In this document: piece after piece, positions 7,009 through 16,404 of the stretch
Layout of the letters: each line of letters starts with the position of its first letter
How positions within the stretch are numbered: position 1 is the stretch's first letter
Assembly: GCA_965371805.1 (NCBI GenBank)
Contig: CBDUZW010000007.1
Coordinates: 56,597 to 120,596, forward strand
Length of the DNA: 64,000 nucleotides
Direction: 5' to 3'
Origin: JAOZTV01 sp965371805
GTDB taxonomy: Bacteria > Acidobacteriota > Aminicenantia > UBA2199
Program-made: the position numbers and the translations under genes
The notes under the pieces: generated by a model
What the model was told of the DNA's origin: nothing
Databases searched by the model: none
Seen by the model: only the letters and a program-made list of their open reading frames with translations

Positions 7009-9330
7009 CTAAAACGATGGACCAATTGCAAACTTAAATACAAAATTATTATCTTCAGAATAAAGCACTCTTGGATTATATGCGAATATTAACCTGAATG
7101 GGACATTGAGCATTGGTACAAATATCTTTAATTCTGCTCCCATTGAAGAATAAATATTAGCTAAATCCATAGTTTGATGTTGTCCATATACATTTCCAAA
7201 ATCTCCAAATAAATTAAAAGAAATCTGTTCATTTAAATGGATCCTGTATTCAACATTCATGTAGAAAGATTTATCTCCACCAATTACGGCGCCTCTTTCA
7301 TTTCTGGGTCCTATACGGTAAACATCAAATCCACGAATTGATCTTTCTCCACCGAGAAAGAAATTCTCATAGAATGGAATTGTCTGCTCACCACCAAATC
7401 CCTTCATTTTTTGGTAAACAAAATTTACACCGAATACATGAGATGTTTTGGGTATTTTAAAAAACTTAGTAAACTCAAATTTCAATTTATGCAGATTTAA
7501 TGTCCCTCCAAGAAATCCACCTGAATATCTATAATTTAATAGAAATTTGATTCCTCTTGTAGGAAATAGAGGTGAATCTATTGTTGAGTAATATAAGGTT
7601 GGTGATAATGAAGAATTTTTTCTCCTCCCATCTGTATAATAATAACTTAAATATGAATTACTAAAATTTATATCATCACTTACTTCAGATATTTCAGTAT
7701 CTTCAAAACTATATTGTAAAGTTGCTCCCCAAAATCTCCAGAATCTGGCAGATGAAGAAATATTAAAGCCAGTACCATCACTAGTGTACATATAAGGGTA
7801 TCTCATTTTTCTTTTAAAAACACTCAAACCAAGACTTGCGGGTAGTTGAAATATTCTTGGTTCTGTAAATGAGATACTATAGTTCTTTGTTCGGGTACCG
7901 GTTTTGATATTAACTCCAAAAGACTCACCCATTCCAAGAAAGTTTTGAGTTTGATATCCAAGAGCAATAAACCATCCATCATATCCGCTATAACCCAGAT
8001 TAAAATTTATCATTTGTCGGTTCATTTCCTTTACTTCTGCAGTAATATTTATCTTTTGCGGATCATCCGGGTCAGGTTTGATATCAGGCATTTTTTCAAT
8101 TGTTACAAGCCCTAACTGCTTCATTCGGGTAATAGATGCTTCAAGCATGTTTGAATTTAAAACCTTTCCTTCTCTTAAAAACCATTCTCTTCTGATAACA
8201 TGATCCTTCGTAAATGTATTGCCTCTAAATTCCAACTTTCCTAGAAAAGTTATTTCTCCCTCATGAACCCTTATTGTCAAATCAACCTGCTTAGTTTCAG
8301 GATTAAGATTTTCTTCCGGGACAACCTGACAATAGAAATATCCTATTGATCCATAAAACTTCCTTAAGTCCTCTATGTTTTTATTTCTCTTTTTTAAATT
8401 ATATACTTTACCTTTTTGTAAAGTTATGAATCTTTTTAGAAACTCTGTCCTGACAATTTTATTTCCTTCAACATCCACATCTCTAAAAAAATACTTTGGG
8501 CCTAAATCAACAGGGATATCAATCTTCATCATTTTTTTTACAGAACCAAAAACATTTTTTTTTGAAAAATATGAATATTTTGGATTTCCTATTTTTGCCT
8601 CTAAAAACCCCTTCTGTCTTAAACGGAGAGTAACCTCTTTAAGGTCTTCTTCTATTTTATCCTTAGAAAAAGAATCTTTTCCAAGAATAGCATTTATAAG
8701 GGAGTGCTCTTTATTATTCTTTAATCCTCCCTTTAAAAATGATGCTGAAATAAGTTTTTTATCAATACCGGAAAAAGATATTTCCCCAATTCTAGTCTTA
8801 GACCCTTTTTTAACATTTATAGTTAACTCAACAGATGCCAATTTGAGATTCTCTTTAACATCAATTGATACACTTCCATCATTAAAACTCTTTTCAAGCA
8901 TCATTTCTTGAATGATTTCTTCTATCATTTTCATTTTATGAGGGTGGTAATATGTATAGGTTGCAAGAGTTATATCTTTTTCCTGGAGTTTCTCTATTAT
9001 ATCTTTTTCACTGAATTTTTTACTAGTGTTATAGATGATTTTGGAAATAACCGGGTTTTCTATAAAGGTAAAAGTAATCTGTTTTCCACCTTCAAGATTC
9101 TCTTCATCAATCTTTATGTTTTTAAAGAATCCAGTTTCCCAAAGTGTTTTAAAATCCTCTTTCAGCAAATTATCTGAATAAACACCATTTTCCTGCGTTT
9201 TAAGATAAAAAAGAATTGCGTCTCTAGAAACTTTTCTATTTCCTTTCAAAACGATTTTCTTTACCATATCTGCTTGAATTAGCAGCGTCATCTGAAGAAT
9301 TATTAATAATATCAATACTGTTTTTTTCAT
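7009..9330 (-). CDS. bamA: Outer-membrane protein assembly factor BamA
   Basis: 773 residues with a signal peptide (cleavage near residue 20), about five POTRA domains (residues 22-420) and a C-terminal Omp85 beta-barrel (about 430-773). The loop motif essential in Omp85 proteins is present as SIRGF within FFLGGERSIRGFDVYRIG, and the chain ends in phenylalanine (FAIGPSF), as barrel substrates do. BamA inserts barrels into the outer membrane. It heads the leftward operon bamA-ompH-fabZ-lpxA-gfo/idh. Two sigma70-like promoters are visible just upstream. Confidence 0.96.
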   Translation of the reverse strand: MKKTVLILLIILQMTLLIQADMVKKIVLKGNRKVSRDAILFYLKTQENGVYSDNLLKEDFKTLWETGFFKNIKIDEENLEGGKQITFTFIENPVISKIIYNTSKKFSEKDIIEKLQEKDITLATYTYYHPHKMKMIEEIIQEMMLEKSFNDGSVSIDVKENLKLASVELTINVKKGSKTRIGEISFSGIDKKLISASFLKGGLKNNKEHSLINAILGKDSFSKDKIEEDLKEVTLRLRQKGFLEAKIGNPKYSYFSKKNVFGSVKKMMKIDIPVDLGPKYFFRDVDVEGNKIVRTEFLKRFITLQKGKVYNLKKRNKNIEDLRKFYGSIGYFYCQVVPEENLNPETKQVDLTIRVHEGEITFLGKLEFRGNTFTKDHVIRREWFLREGKVLNSNMLEASITRMKQLGLVTIEKMPDIKPDPDDPQKINITAEVKEMNRQMINFNLGYSGYDGWFIALGYQTQNFLGMGESFGVNIKTGTRTKNYSISFTEPRIFQLPASLGLSVFKRKMRYPYMYTSDGTGFNISSSARFWRFWGATLQYSFEDTEISEVSDDINFSNSYLSYYYTDGRRKNSSLSPTLYYSTIDSPLFPTRGIKFLLNYRYSGGFLGGTLNLHKLKFEFTKFFKIPKTSHVFGVNFVYQKMKGFGGEQTIPFYENFFLGGERSIRGFDVYRIGPRNERGAVIGGDKSFYMNVEYRIHLNEQISFNLFGDFGNVYGQHQTMDLANIYSSMGAELKIFVPMLNVPFRLIFAYNPRVLYSEDNNFVFKFAIGPSF

Positions 9331-9365
9331 TTATACCTCAATTTATTAAACTTTACATAATAATC

Positions 9366-9394
9366 AATTATAAAAAAAAAGATTATCAAATTCA
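9366..9394 (-). promoter_or_regulatory. Candidate sigma70 promoter of the bamA operon
   Basis: Read on the minus strand, -35 TTGAAT (9394-9389) and -10 TATAAT (9371-9366) are 17 bp apart, about 35 bp before the bamA ATG. A second pair lies further upstream (TTGAAT near 9427, TATATT near 9404, spacer 17-18 bp). The region is AT-rich, so chance matches are possible. Confidence 0.5.
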
Positions 9395-9515
9395 AGTTTA
9401 AAATATATCATATTTTTCTTATAAATTCAATTGGTTTTATACTTACCATTTATATACGACACATTTTTTTAGATAAAAGTTTCAAAATTTTTATCCATTT
9501 TACTAATTTGGAAAT

Positions 9516-11588
9516 TTAATCATTATTTATATTCAAATCCTTAGCAAGTAAATGTTTAAACCAAAATTTAACACTTTGCCTTGTAGAATGTACTCGTTTT
9601 TTACCACGCCATCCATGCCTTCCATCTGGATAAAGCATAAAAGAAAAATCTTTATTTAAATCCTGAAGTTTTGATAATAACTGGATTGAATTTTGTGGAT
9701 GCACATTATCATCCATCTCTCCATGCACAATATATAGTTTTCCCTTCAACATATCTGCATACTGCATGACAGAACCATTTTTATAACCTTCAGGATTTTC
9801 TTTCGGCATATCCATAAATCTCTCCACATAAACTGAATCGTAGAGTTTCCAATCAGTTACTGATGAGCTTGCAATCCCATGAGTAAAATAGTCTGCTCCC
9901 TTGGTTAAAGCCATACATGTAACATATCCGCCATAGCTTCCGCCTGTAATTCCAATTTTTGTTAAATCTACAAAAGATTTTGTTCTTAACCATTTTACTG
10001 CAGCAATATAATCTTTCATCTCCCAATATCCAAGTTTTCTATGCATCATAGAAACCAACTTCTTTCCAAAATGACCGGATCCTCTATGATCTACTGAAAG
10101 TGTTATAATTCCATGTTGAGCCATATAATAACTATAAAGTCTACTATAAGTATTATAAACTGATGCAGCGTTAGGACCTCCATATATTGATATCAAAACA
10201 GGATATTTTTTGTTTTTATCGAAATCTGGAGGAAGTATCCATTTTCCTGGAAGCATAAGTCCGCCTTCAGCAGGAATTTCAAGCATTTCTGCCTTTCCTA
10301 AATTCCAGTCATCAAAATTTTTAGCAGGACTGTCTCCAAGAGTTTTTCTAAGTTGTCCATTTATGGAATACAACTCAATTTTAGATGGAGATGATATATT
10401 GCTGTAGGTATCTATATAATATTTAAATGTAGATGATATTTTAAACTTATGATATCCAGGTTTTTTTGATAGTTGTTTTAATCCTTTACCATTAAACCCC
10501 ACTCTAAAGAGGTGATTATTTATAGAACTTTTATTAAATCCAGAAAAATAGATATTTTTTTTTCTTTCATCTATTTTCTCTATGGCTCTAACTCTCCAGT
10601 TTCCACTAGTGATTCTGTTTATTAATTTACCCTGCATACTATAGTGATATAAATGAGCCCATCCATCCTTATCTGACTTTAAAATAAATCCTTTATTTCC
10701 TTTTAAAATATGTAAATCTTCAAAAAACTCAACCCAGCTTTTTTGTTTTTCACTATAAACAAGCTTAGTCTTCCCAGTTTTCAAATTTACATTATAAATC
10801 ACTAAATGGTCCTGTCCCCTATTCATATCCTGAAAAAAGAGTTTTGTTCCTTCAGGATTCCACTTTGGAAATGAGATATATTTGTCTTTTCCCACACCTG
10901 TATCAACCCAGAGAAGGTTCCTATTGTTTAAATCATAAACACCTAGTTTTACTTCAGGGTTTGGATCTCCTGGTTTTGGATAAGCTGTTACTTCCACATC
11001 ACCATGAACACCCTTACTTCTTGTAAGTGTGAAATTTGGTACTTTATTATTATCAAATCTCAAGAATACAATTCTTCTGCTATCAGGAGACCACCAGAAT
11101 GCTTTATAGTTTGATCTGCGGCCAAGAATTTCTTCATAATAGATCCACGAAGCATATCCATTAAAAATTTTATCAGAGCCATCTTTAGTTATTTTTTTTT
11201 CAACTCCGGTTTTTATGTTTTTTATGTATAAATTTCTATCTTTCGTAAAAGCTAGAGATTTTTTATCAGGTGAAAATGTCTGATTAATCATATTGTCACT
11301 CTTTTTTGCAAGAAAAGTATTTTGCATTTTATAAACTTTTTTCTTACCACTAACTGCATTAACAAGATAATTGAATCTATTCCCTTTATTGTCAGTCTCA
11401 CTCTGAAGGAATTGTTTTGAATCAACCCACTTAATAATAGAAGGGAGTGTTTTAAAGCAAGTTTCTCCTTTGCCTAAATAAACCTGCTTATAAGTTAGTT
11501 TTTTACTAAATAGACTCACTGTTCCAGTAAAAAAAGAGAAAATTAAAATGATAATTACTAAAAAAATAATTCCATACCTTACTTTCAT
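9516..11588 (-). CDS. S9B dipeptidyl-peptidase IV-like protease, exported
   Basis: 690 residues. An N-terminal hydrophobic segment (about residues 6-26) is a signal or anchor. An eight-bladed DPP-IV beta-propeller (about 40-440) is followed by an alpha/beta-hydrolase domain. The nucleophile is in GITGGSYGGYVTCMAL (S551), the acid in HGEMDDNVHP and the histidine in PDGRHGW. The Glu-Glu pair that binds the substrate N-terminus is visible in SWIYYEEILGRR. The family removes X-Pro or X-Ala dipeptides from peptide N-termini. The gene stands alone between bamA and a divergent DUF454 gene, but fits the local peptide-use theme with prolyl oligopeptidase and AbgT a few kb away. Confidence 0.92.
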   Translation of the reverse strand: MKVRYGIIFLVIIILIFSFFTGTVSLFSKKLTYKQVYLGKGETCFKTLPSIIKWVDSKQFLQSETDNKGNRFNYLVNAVSGKKKVYKMQNTFLAKKSDNMINQTFSPDKKSLAFTKDRNLYIKNIKTGVEKKITKDGSDKIFNGYASWIYYEEILGRRSNYKAFWWSPDSRRIVFLRFDNNKVPNFTLTRSKGVHGDVEVTAYPKPGDPNPEVKLGVYDLNNRNLLWVDTGVGKDKYISFPKWNPEGTKLFFQDMNRGQDHLVIYNVNLKTGKTKLVYSEKQKSWVEFFEDLHILKGNKGFILKSDKDGWAHLYHYSMQGKLINRITSGNWRVRAIEKIDERKKNIYFSGFNKSSINNHLFRVGFNGKGLKQLSKKPGYHKFKISSTFKYYIDTYSNISSPSKIELYSINGQLRKTLGDSPAKNFDDWNLGKAEMLEIPAEGGLMLPGKWILPPDFDKNKKYPVLISIYGGPNAASVYNTYSRLYSYYMAQHGIITLSVDHRGSGHFGKKLVSMMHRKLGYWEMKDYIAAVKWLRTKSFVDLTKIGITGGSYGGYVTCMALTKGADYFTHGIASSSVTDWKLYDSVYVERFMDMPKENPEGYKNGSVMQYADMLKGKLYIVHGEMDDNVHPQNSIQLLSKLQDLNKDFSFMLYPDGRHGWRGKKRVHSTRQSVKFWFKHLLAKDLNINND

Positions 11589-11849
11589 AAAAAACCTCCA
11601 TTCGATTAGAAAATATTATACAATATATAAAGAAGACTGCAAGAATAATAAGAATGTAACGCTTGATTTTTATTTAAAATAAATATCTTTATTTCATTGA
11701 ATTCTATAATTTACCATAATAACCCCTCCTGCTATTTTTTTTTTGAAGTGATAAAATTTTAAAAATTCAATAAGAATGAACATTCAAGTTCGATTCTTTA
11801 TTTTGTAAAAATAAAATGTTATAATATAGCATAAATTTATTTATGGAAT

Positions 11850-12230
11850 ATGAATCCAATAAAACAAAAAATTATGATCTTCGTTGGTTTTGTGTCAATA
11901 TTAATCGGAGTCTTAGGCATTTTTATCCCCCTACTTCCAACAACACCTTTTTTGCTATTATCCGGATTTCTCTTTTCAAAAAGTTCATCTAAATTTCATT
12001 ACTGGTTATTGAATCATAAATATCTAGGGAAATATTTAAAAAACTATTCTGAAAAAAAAGGCATACCTATTAAAGCAAAACTATTAACAATCTTATTATT
12101 GTGGATAACAATAACAACATCAGCTATATTAATTGTTGATGTTATTTGGGTAAAATTTTTATTATTAATTATCGCAATTGCTGTTACAGTTCATTTAATA
12201 GTTATCCCTGTATATAAAGAAAAAAAATAA
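11850..12230 (+). CDS. DUF454 / YbaN-family small membrane protein
   Basis: 126 residues. The DUF454 signature is clear: PLLPTTPFLLLSGFLFSKSS, then WLLNHKYLGKYLKNY. Hydrophobic segments lie at about 10-45 and 75-115. The family (E. coli YbaN) sits in the inner membrane; its function is unknown. A -10-like TATAAT lies at 11820-11825. The gene converges on abgT with 24 bp between the stops. Confidence 0.88.
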   Translation: MNPIKQKIMIFVGFVSILIGVLGIFIPLLPTTPFLLLSGFLFSKSSSKFHYWLLNHKYLGKYLKNYSEKKGIPIKAKLLTILLLWITITTSAILIVDVIWVKFLLLIIAIAVTVHLIVIPVYKEKK

Positions 12231-12254
12231 AATAATTATTATAACAGCGCTGGA

Positions 12255-13805
12255 CTATATTAATATTCCAGCTCCAGGTCCAACTGGAATCCCAATCAGC
12301 ATCCATATTATAAGAAGTATTGTCCATAATATAAAGAATACTATACTATATGGGAGCATCAGAGCAATGACTGATCCTATCCCGGCTTTTCTATCATATT
12401 TTTCAACAAAAGCGACTATCAATGCAAAATAGGACATCATTGGAGCTATAATATTTGTAGTACTATCCCCGATCCTATAAACAACCTGAACAAATTCAGG
12501 ACTGTATCCGATCAACATAAATAATGGAATAAACACCGGAGCCATTATTGCCCACTTAGCCGATGCGCTCCCCATAATAAGGTTAAGTAAAGCAGATACT
12601 ATAATAAACATTACCATCAATGGAATTCCTCCCAATCCGGTTGCTTTCAATCCCTCTGCTCCCTTTACAGCGACAATGAGACCAATTTTTGTCCAATTAA
12701 AAAATGCGACGAATTGAGCCGCAAAAAACACAAGTACAATATATGATCCCATAGAGTTCATAGATTTTGCCATCCCCTTCATGAGATCCTTATCACTTTT
12801 TATTGTTTTTGCTCCAATTCCAAATGCAACACTAAGTATTACACCAAGCATAAAAATGACTGCAACAATACCCTTAAAAAGTGGAGATTTTAATATACTT
12901 CCTGTTGCAGGATCTCTCAGAAAACCATTTGCCGGCAAAATACCCAATAAAATAATTACAAAAACGATACTCATCGCAATCAATGTAAAGCGTAAGCCTC
13001 TTCTTTCCAGATCAGTCAGCTCATCAAGTTTATCCGTATTCTCATCCTTAATTGGTAGTTCATTATTATTTTCGGTTTTTTTCAGTCTTGGTTCTACAAT
13101 TTTTTCAGTAACAAAAGTACCTGCAAAAGTAATTAAGAATGTTGATGCCACCATAAAATAATAATTACAGGCAGGATTTACTAAATAAGCAAGATCTACT
13201 ATATGAGCAGCTTCTTCTGAGATTCCAGATAAGAGAGGATCAATTGTACCTAATAATAGATTGGCACTATATCCTCCAGAGACCCCAGCAAAGGCTGCTG
13301 CCAATCCGGCAAGAGGGTTTCTCCCTACTGACTTGAATATTATAGCTGCAAGGGGGACCAGTAGAACATACCCTACTCCACTTGCAATATTCGACATAAC
13401 TCCTGCAAAAACGATTACCATTGTAAGATATCTTGGAGGCGCAGAGAGCACTAGTTTTTTTAGTGCAGCACCGATCAGTCCGGTACTCTCAGCAAGACCA
13501 ATACCCAACATCGCGACCAATACAGTACCAAGAGGTGCAAACCCTGTAAAATTCTTGACCATCTGAGAGAGGATTCTATGCAATCCATCTATAGTCATCA
13601 AACTTATAGGTTTAATTACTTCCTTTGTCCCCGGATGAATAACAGAAAGATCCAGTCGAACGACCAGTTCAGATATCAAAATGATAAGAACAGCAAAAAT
13701 TGCAAACAAAGTCGCAGGATGAGGCAGTGCATTTCCTATTTTTTCAACTAGATCCAAAAACCTAGCAACCATGTTCCTTGAACCAATTTTTTTTATATCA
13801 TTCAT
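12255..13805 (-). CDS. AbgT-family transporter
   Basis: 516 residues with many membrane spans, the AbgT/MtrF family length. Signature segments are GLHRILSQMVKNFTGFAPLG, FAGVSGGYSANLLLGTIDPL and YRIGDSTTNIIAPMMSYFAL. E. coli AbgT imports p-aminobenzoyl-glutamate; other members act as drug exporters or move amino-acyl or dipeptide-like substrates. The gene overlaps the end of the small four-cysteine membrane protein gene by 8 bp and is last in an operon with prolyl oligopeptidase and an outer-membrane barrel. A short acylated peptide or dipeptide released by the peptidase is therefore a more likely substrate here (inference). Confidence 0.92.
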   Translation of the reverse strand: MNDIKKIGSRNMVARFLDLVEKIGNALPHPATLFAIFAVLIILISELVVRLDLSVIHPGTKEVIKPISLMTIDGLHRILSQMVKNFTGFAPLGTVLVAMLGIGLAESTGLIGAALKKLVLSAPPRYLTMVIVFAGVMSNIASGVGYVLLVPLAAIIFKSVGRNPLAGLAAAFAGVSGGYSANLLLGTIDPLLSGISEEAAHIVDLAYLVNPACNYYFMVASTFLITFAGTFVTEKIVEPRLKKTENNNELPIKDENTDKLDELTDLERRGLRFTLIAMSIVFVIILLGILPANGFLRDPATGSILKSPLFKGIVAVIFMLGVILSVAFGIGAKTIKSDKDLMKGMAKSMNSMGSYIVLVFFAAQFVAFFNWTKIGLIVAVKGAEGLKATGLGGIPLMVMFIIVSALLNLIMGSASAKWAIMAPVFIPLFMLIGYSPEFVQVVYRIGDSTTNIIAPMMSYFALIVAFVEKYDRKAGIGSVIALMLPYSIVFFILWTILLIIWMLIGIPVGPGAGILI

Positions 13806-14271
13806 TTTCTATCTCCATTTCTTTTGTATCCCTATCTTTCCAGTATAAACAAAATTCAAATTCACTTTCATTGAATCTGGTTTTAAAAGCCTTTTTATTT
13901 TTAATTTCACTATTGATCATACAGAATTTCTTCTTCTGGTCAAATTTTTCACATTGATAGCAGAGAGTTTGAAAAGATGGATTTTCAAGGATCGTTTTTC
14001 TAAACTCCATTCTTTTATTTCTCTCGAATAACTCCTGAGAAATGGTTTGACTTTTTTCATTTTTCTGCTCTTTGGACCCTTTAATTGCTGATATAATTAA
14101 TAATGCTGCCCCAACTCCAAAAGGTATTTTATATAAGTATCCATTAAAAATACTCTCTCCGGACAGTGATTCCAATATTAAGCCAAAACTACCTACTATC
14201 AGCGCGACTTTAAATCCTATCCAGGTCCAAAGCTGCTTGTCTTTAAAAATCGCATCAAAATAATACCCCAT
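13798..14271 (-). CDS. Small membrane protein with four-cysteine C-terminal motif
   Basis: 157 residues, family not recognised. Two hydrophobic segments (about 17-36 and 46-63) are followed by a charged linker and a cytosolic or periplasmic tail with CYQC, then FCMIN and FCLYW. The spacing is C-x2-C-x9-C-x24-C, which could bind zinc or an Fe-S cluster. The start lies 25 bp after the prolyl oligopeptidase stop, and the end overlaps the abgT start by 8 bp, so it is embedded in that operon and probably translated with the transporter. A role as partner or sensor for AbgT is inference. Confidence 0.75.
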   Translation of the reverse strand: MGYYFDAIFKDKQLWTWIGFKVALIVGSFGLILESLSGESIFNGYLYKIPFGVGAALLIISAIKGSKEQKNEKSQTISQELFERNKRMEFRKTILENPSFQTLCYQCEKFDQKKKFCMINSEIKNKKAFKTRFNESEFEFCLYWKDRDTKEMEIENE

Positions 14272-14296
14272 CTCTATCCTATTAGTTCTATCTCCT

Positions 14297-16384
14297 TTAT
14301 TTTCCCATCAATTTCTTATAGAGATATACATAACCCAAAGTGGCCATGTATGCATGTTGTTTGTTATTTGCAGCTCCACCATGACCACCTTCAATATTTT
14401 CATAATAGTATACCTTATGACCCTGCTCAATCATTCTCGCAACCATTTTTCTAGCATGTGCAGGATGAACTCTATCATCTCTTGTTGATGTAGTAAAAAA
14501 GACTTCAGGGTAATTTATCCCTTTTTTTACATTATGATAAGGGGAATATTTTTTTATATAATTCCACATCTCCGGTTTATCAGGATCTCCATATTCAGCA
14601 GCCCAGCTGGCTCCTGCAAGAAGTTTTGTGTATCTCTTCATGTCTAATAATGGAACCTGACAAACTACCGCATTAAACAGATCAGGTCTAAGTACAAAAA
14701 CAGCTCCTACAAGAAGGCCGCCATTACTTCCTCCCTGAATTCCTAATTTTTTGGGAGATGTAATCTTTCTTTTTATAAGATCTTCTGCAATAGCTATAAA
14801 ATCTTCAAAAGATTTCAATCTATTCAATTTTAAAGCCGCCTGATGCCATTTTGGTCCAAATTCTCCACCACCTCTGATGTTTGCCAAAACATATACTCCA
14901 TCATTTTTCAACCACGCATTTCCAACTGTGCCTGAATAGAAAGGTTGTTCAGATACTTGAAAACCTCCATAACCATAGAGTAAAGTAGGATTATTTCCAT
15001 CGAGTTTTAAATCCTTTCTCTTTATAATAAAGTAAGGCACCTTTGTTCCATCCTTGGAAATAGCCATATTCTGTTTTACATCAAATGGAGATGCATCAAA
15101 CAAGACTGGTGCACTTTTAAGGAGTTCTTTTTGTTCAGATTTCCCGGAAACCATATAAAGACTTGAAGGAGTTAAGAAATTTTTAAAGTTTACAAAAAAA
15201 TCATCACTCTTTTCATTAGTATTAAATACTGATAAAGTTCCATTGGATTTAATTATAATTTCAGTTTTATCCCAATTTCCTTTTTTATTTTTTGAGTATT
15301 TAAAGAGTTTATTTACAACATTATCTAAAACTGTCACAAGAATATAATTCTTTGTTGTATTGATTCCACCAATTGACATCCTATCTGTTGGCTGTATTAG
15401 AAGTTTAAAATTCATTATGTTTTTTATAAGATCCTCTAAGGAACCAAGAAGCACTGAACCCTGTTTAAAAGTTATATCATCTAACTTATAGTCACTTTTC
15501 AACTTTATTAATACTTGCTTTTTAAATATACCTAAAAAATCTGCATCAAGAGGAATCTTCAATTCAATAAGCTTCCCTTTCTTTAATATAAATTTCTTTG
15601 ATTTGTAAAAAGTTATCCCTTCAAGAACAAAATCAATATTGCCTTCCTCACTGAAAGATCTTCCTGCATATGCCCATATTGATTTTTCACTTGCTTCATA
15701 TATCGTTTTTGCATTCTTTAAAGGAGTTCCTCTTTTCCAAATTTTCACAATTCTTGGATATCCTGATTTTGTAAGACTCCCTTTACCAAAATCTGTGCCA
15801 ACAAAAACAGTATCCTTATCAATCCATCCAATATTTGATTTTGCCTCAGGCAGATAAAAGCCATCTTTGACAAATTCTTTTTTTGCTATATCAAATTCTC
15901 TTACAACTTTCGCATCTGCTCCACCAACAGATAGATTTATAAGACAAATATTATAATCAGGATAGAGTCGATCCATTCCTTTATAAACCCAATTTTTGTT
16001 TTCTTTTTTAGCAAGGGCATCAATATCTAATATAATTTCCCATTTTGGATCTTTTTTTTTATACTCTTCAAGAGTAGTTCTTCTATAAACCCCTCTCTGA
16101 TGCTTGGCATCCTTCCAGAAATTATAAAAATATTTCCCGATTTTTGAAGCATAGGGAATTCTCTTTTTAGAGTCATATATGCTTAGAAGTCTTTTATTTA
16201 ATTCAATAAAACCAGGAACTTTTTCTAAAACACCTGTCGTTTCTGCATTTATCTGCTTAACCCAATCCAACGATTTTTTAGCCTCAACTTTTTCAAGCCA
16301 TAGATATGGGTCTTTTTCTGTCTCTGCATAAGCCATATTAAAACCTAATAAAAAAACCAGTAAAACTATAAAACATTTATTCAT
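14297..16384 (-). CDS. Prolyl oligopeptidase (S9A), exported
   Basis: 695 residues with a signal peptide (cleavage after about residue 20, MAYA/ETEK), so periplasmic. After the N-terminal propeller cap (about 70-410) comes the catalytic alpha/beta-hydrolase domain. Visible sites are the nucleophile in GIQGGSNGGLLVGA (S553), the acid in STRDDRVHPAHA and the histidine in NIEGGHGGAA. The family cuts after proline in peptides under about 30 residues. The gene follows an outer-membrane barrel gene by 20 bp and precedes the four-cysteine membrane protein and AbgT. This makes an apparent uptake chain of barrel, periplasmic peptidase and inner-membrane transporter. Confidence 0.94.
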   Translation of the reverse strand: MNKCFIVLLVFLLGFNMAYAETEKDPYLWLEKVEAKKSLDWVKQINAETTGVLEKVPGFIELNKRLLSIYDSKKRIPYASKIGKYFYNFWKDAKHQRGVYRRTTLEEYKKKDPKWEIILDIDALAKKENKNWVYKGMDRLYPDYNICLINLSVGGADAKVVREFDIAKKEFVKDGFYLPEAKSNIGWIDKDTVFVGTDFGKGSLTKSGYPRIVKIWKRGTPLKNAKTIYEASEKSIWAYAGRSFSEEGNIDFVLEGITFYKSKKFILKKGKLIELKIPLDADFLGIFKKQVLIKLKSDYKLDDITFKQGSVLLGSLEDLIKNIMNFKLLIQPTDRMSIGGINTTKNYILVTVLDNVVNKLFKYSKNKKGNWDKTEIIIKSNGTLSVFNTNEKSDDFFVNFKNFLTPSSLYMVSGKSEQKELLKSAPVLFDASPFDVKQNMAISKDGTKVPYFIIKRKDLKLDGNNPTLLYGYGGFQVSEQPFYSGTVGNAWLKNDGVYVLANIRGGGEFGPKWHQAALKLNRLKSFEDFIAIAEDLIKRKITSPKKLGIQGGSNGGLLVGAVFVLRPDLFNAVVCQVPLLDMKRYTKLLAGASWAAEYGDPDKPEMWNYIKKYSPYHNVKKGINYPEVFFTTSTRDDRVHPAHARKMVARMIEQGHKVYYYENIEGGHGGAANNKQHAYMATLGYVYLYKKLMGK

Positions 16385-16404
16385 ATATTTCCTCCATTAA
16401 AATC

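Noticed and set aside
8375..8911. Plus-strand 178-codon open frame
   Set aside because: It lies wholly inside bamA on the other strand and is Phe/Ser-rich, as antisense frames here are.
12247..12271. GCTGGA/TCCAGC inverted repeat between convergent DUF454 and abgT
   Set aside because: It overlaps the abgT end, has a long loop and no T-run, so it is not a convincing terminator.
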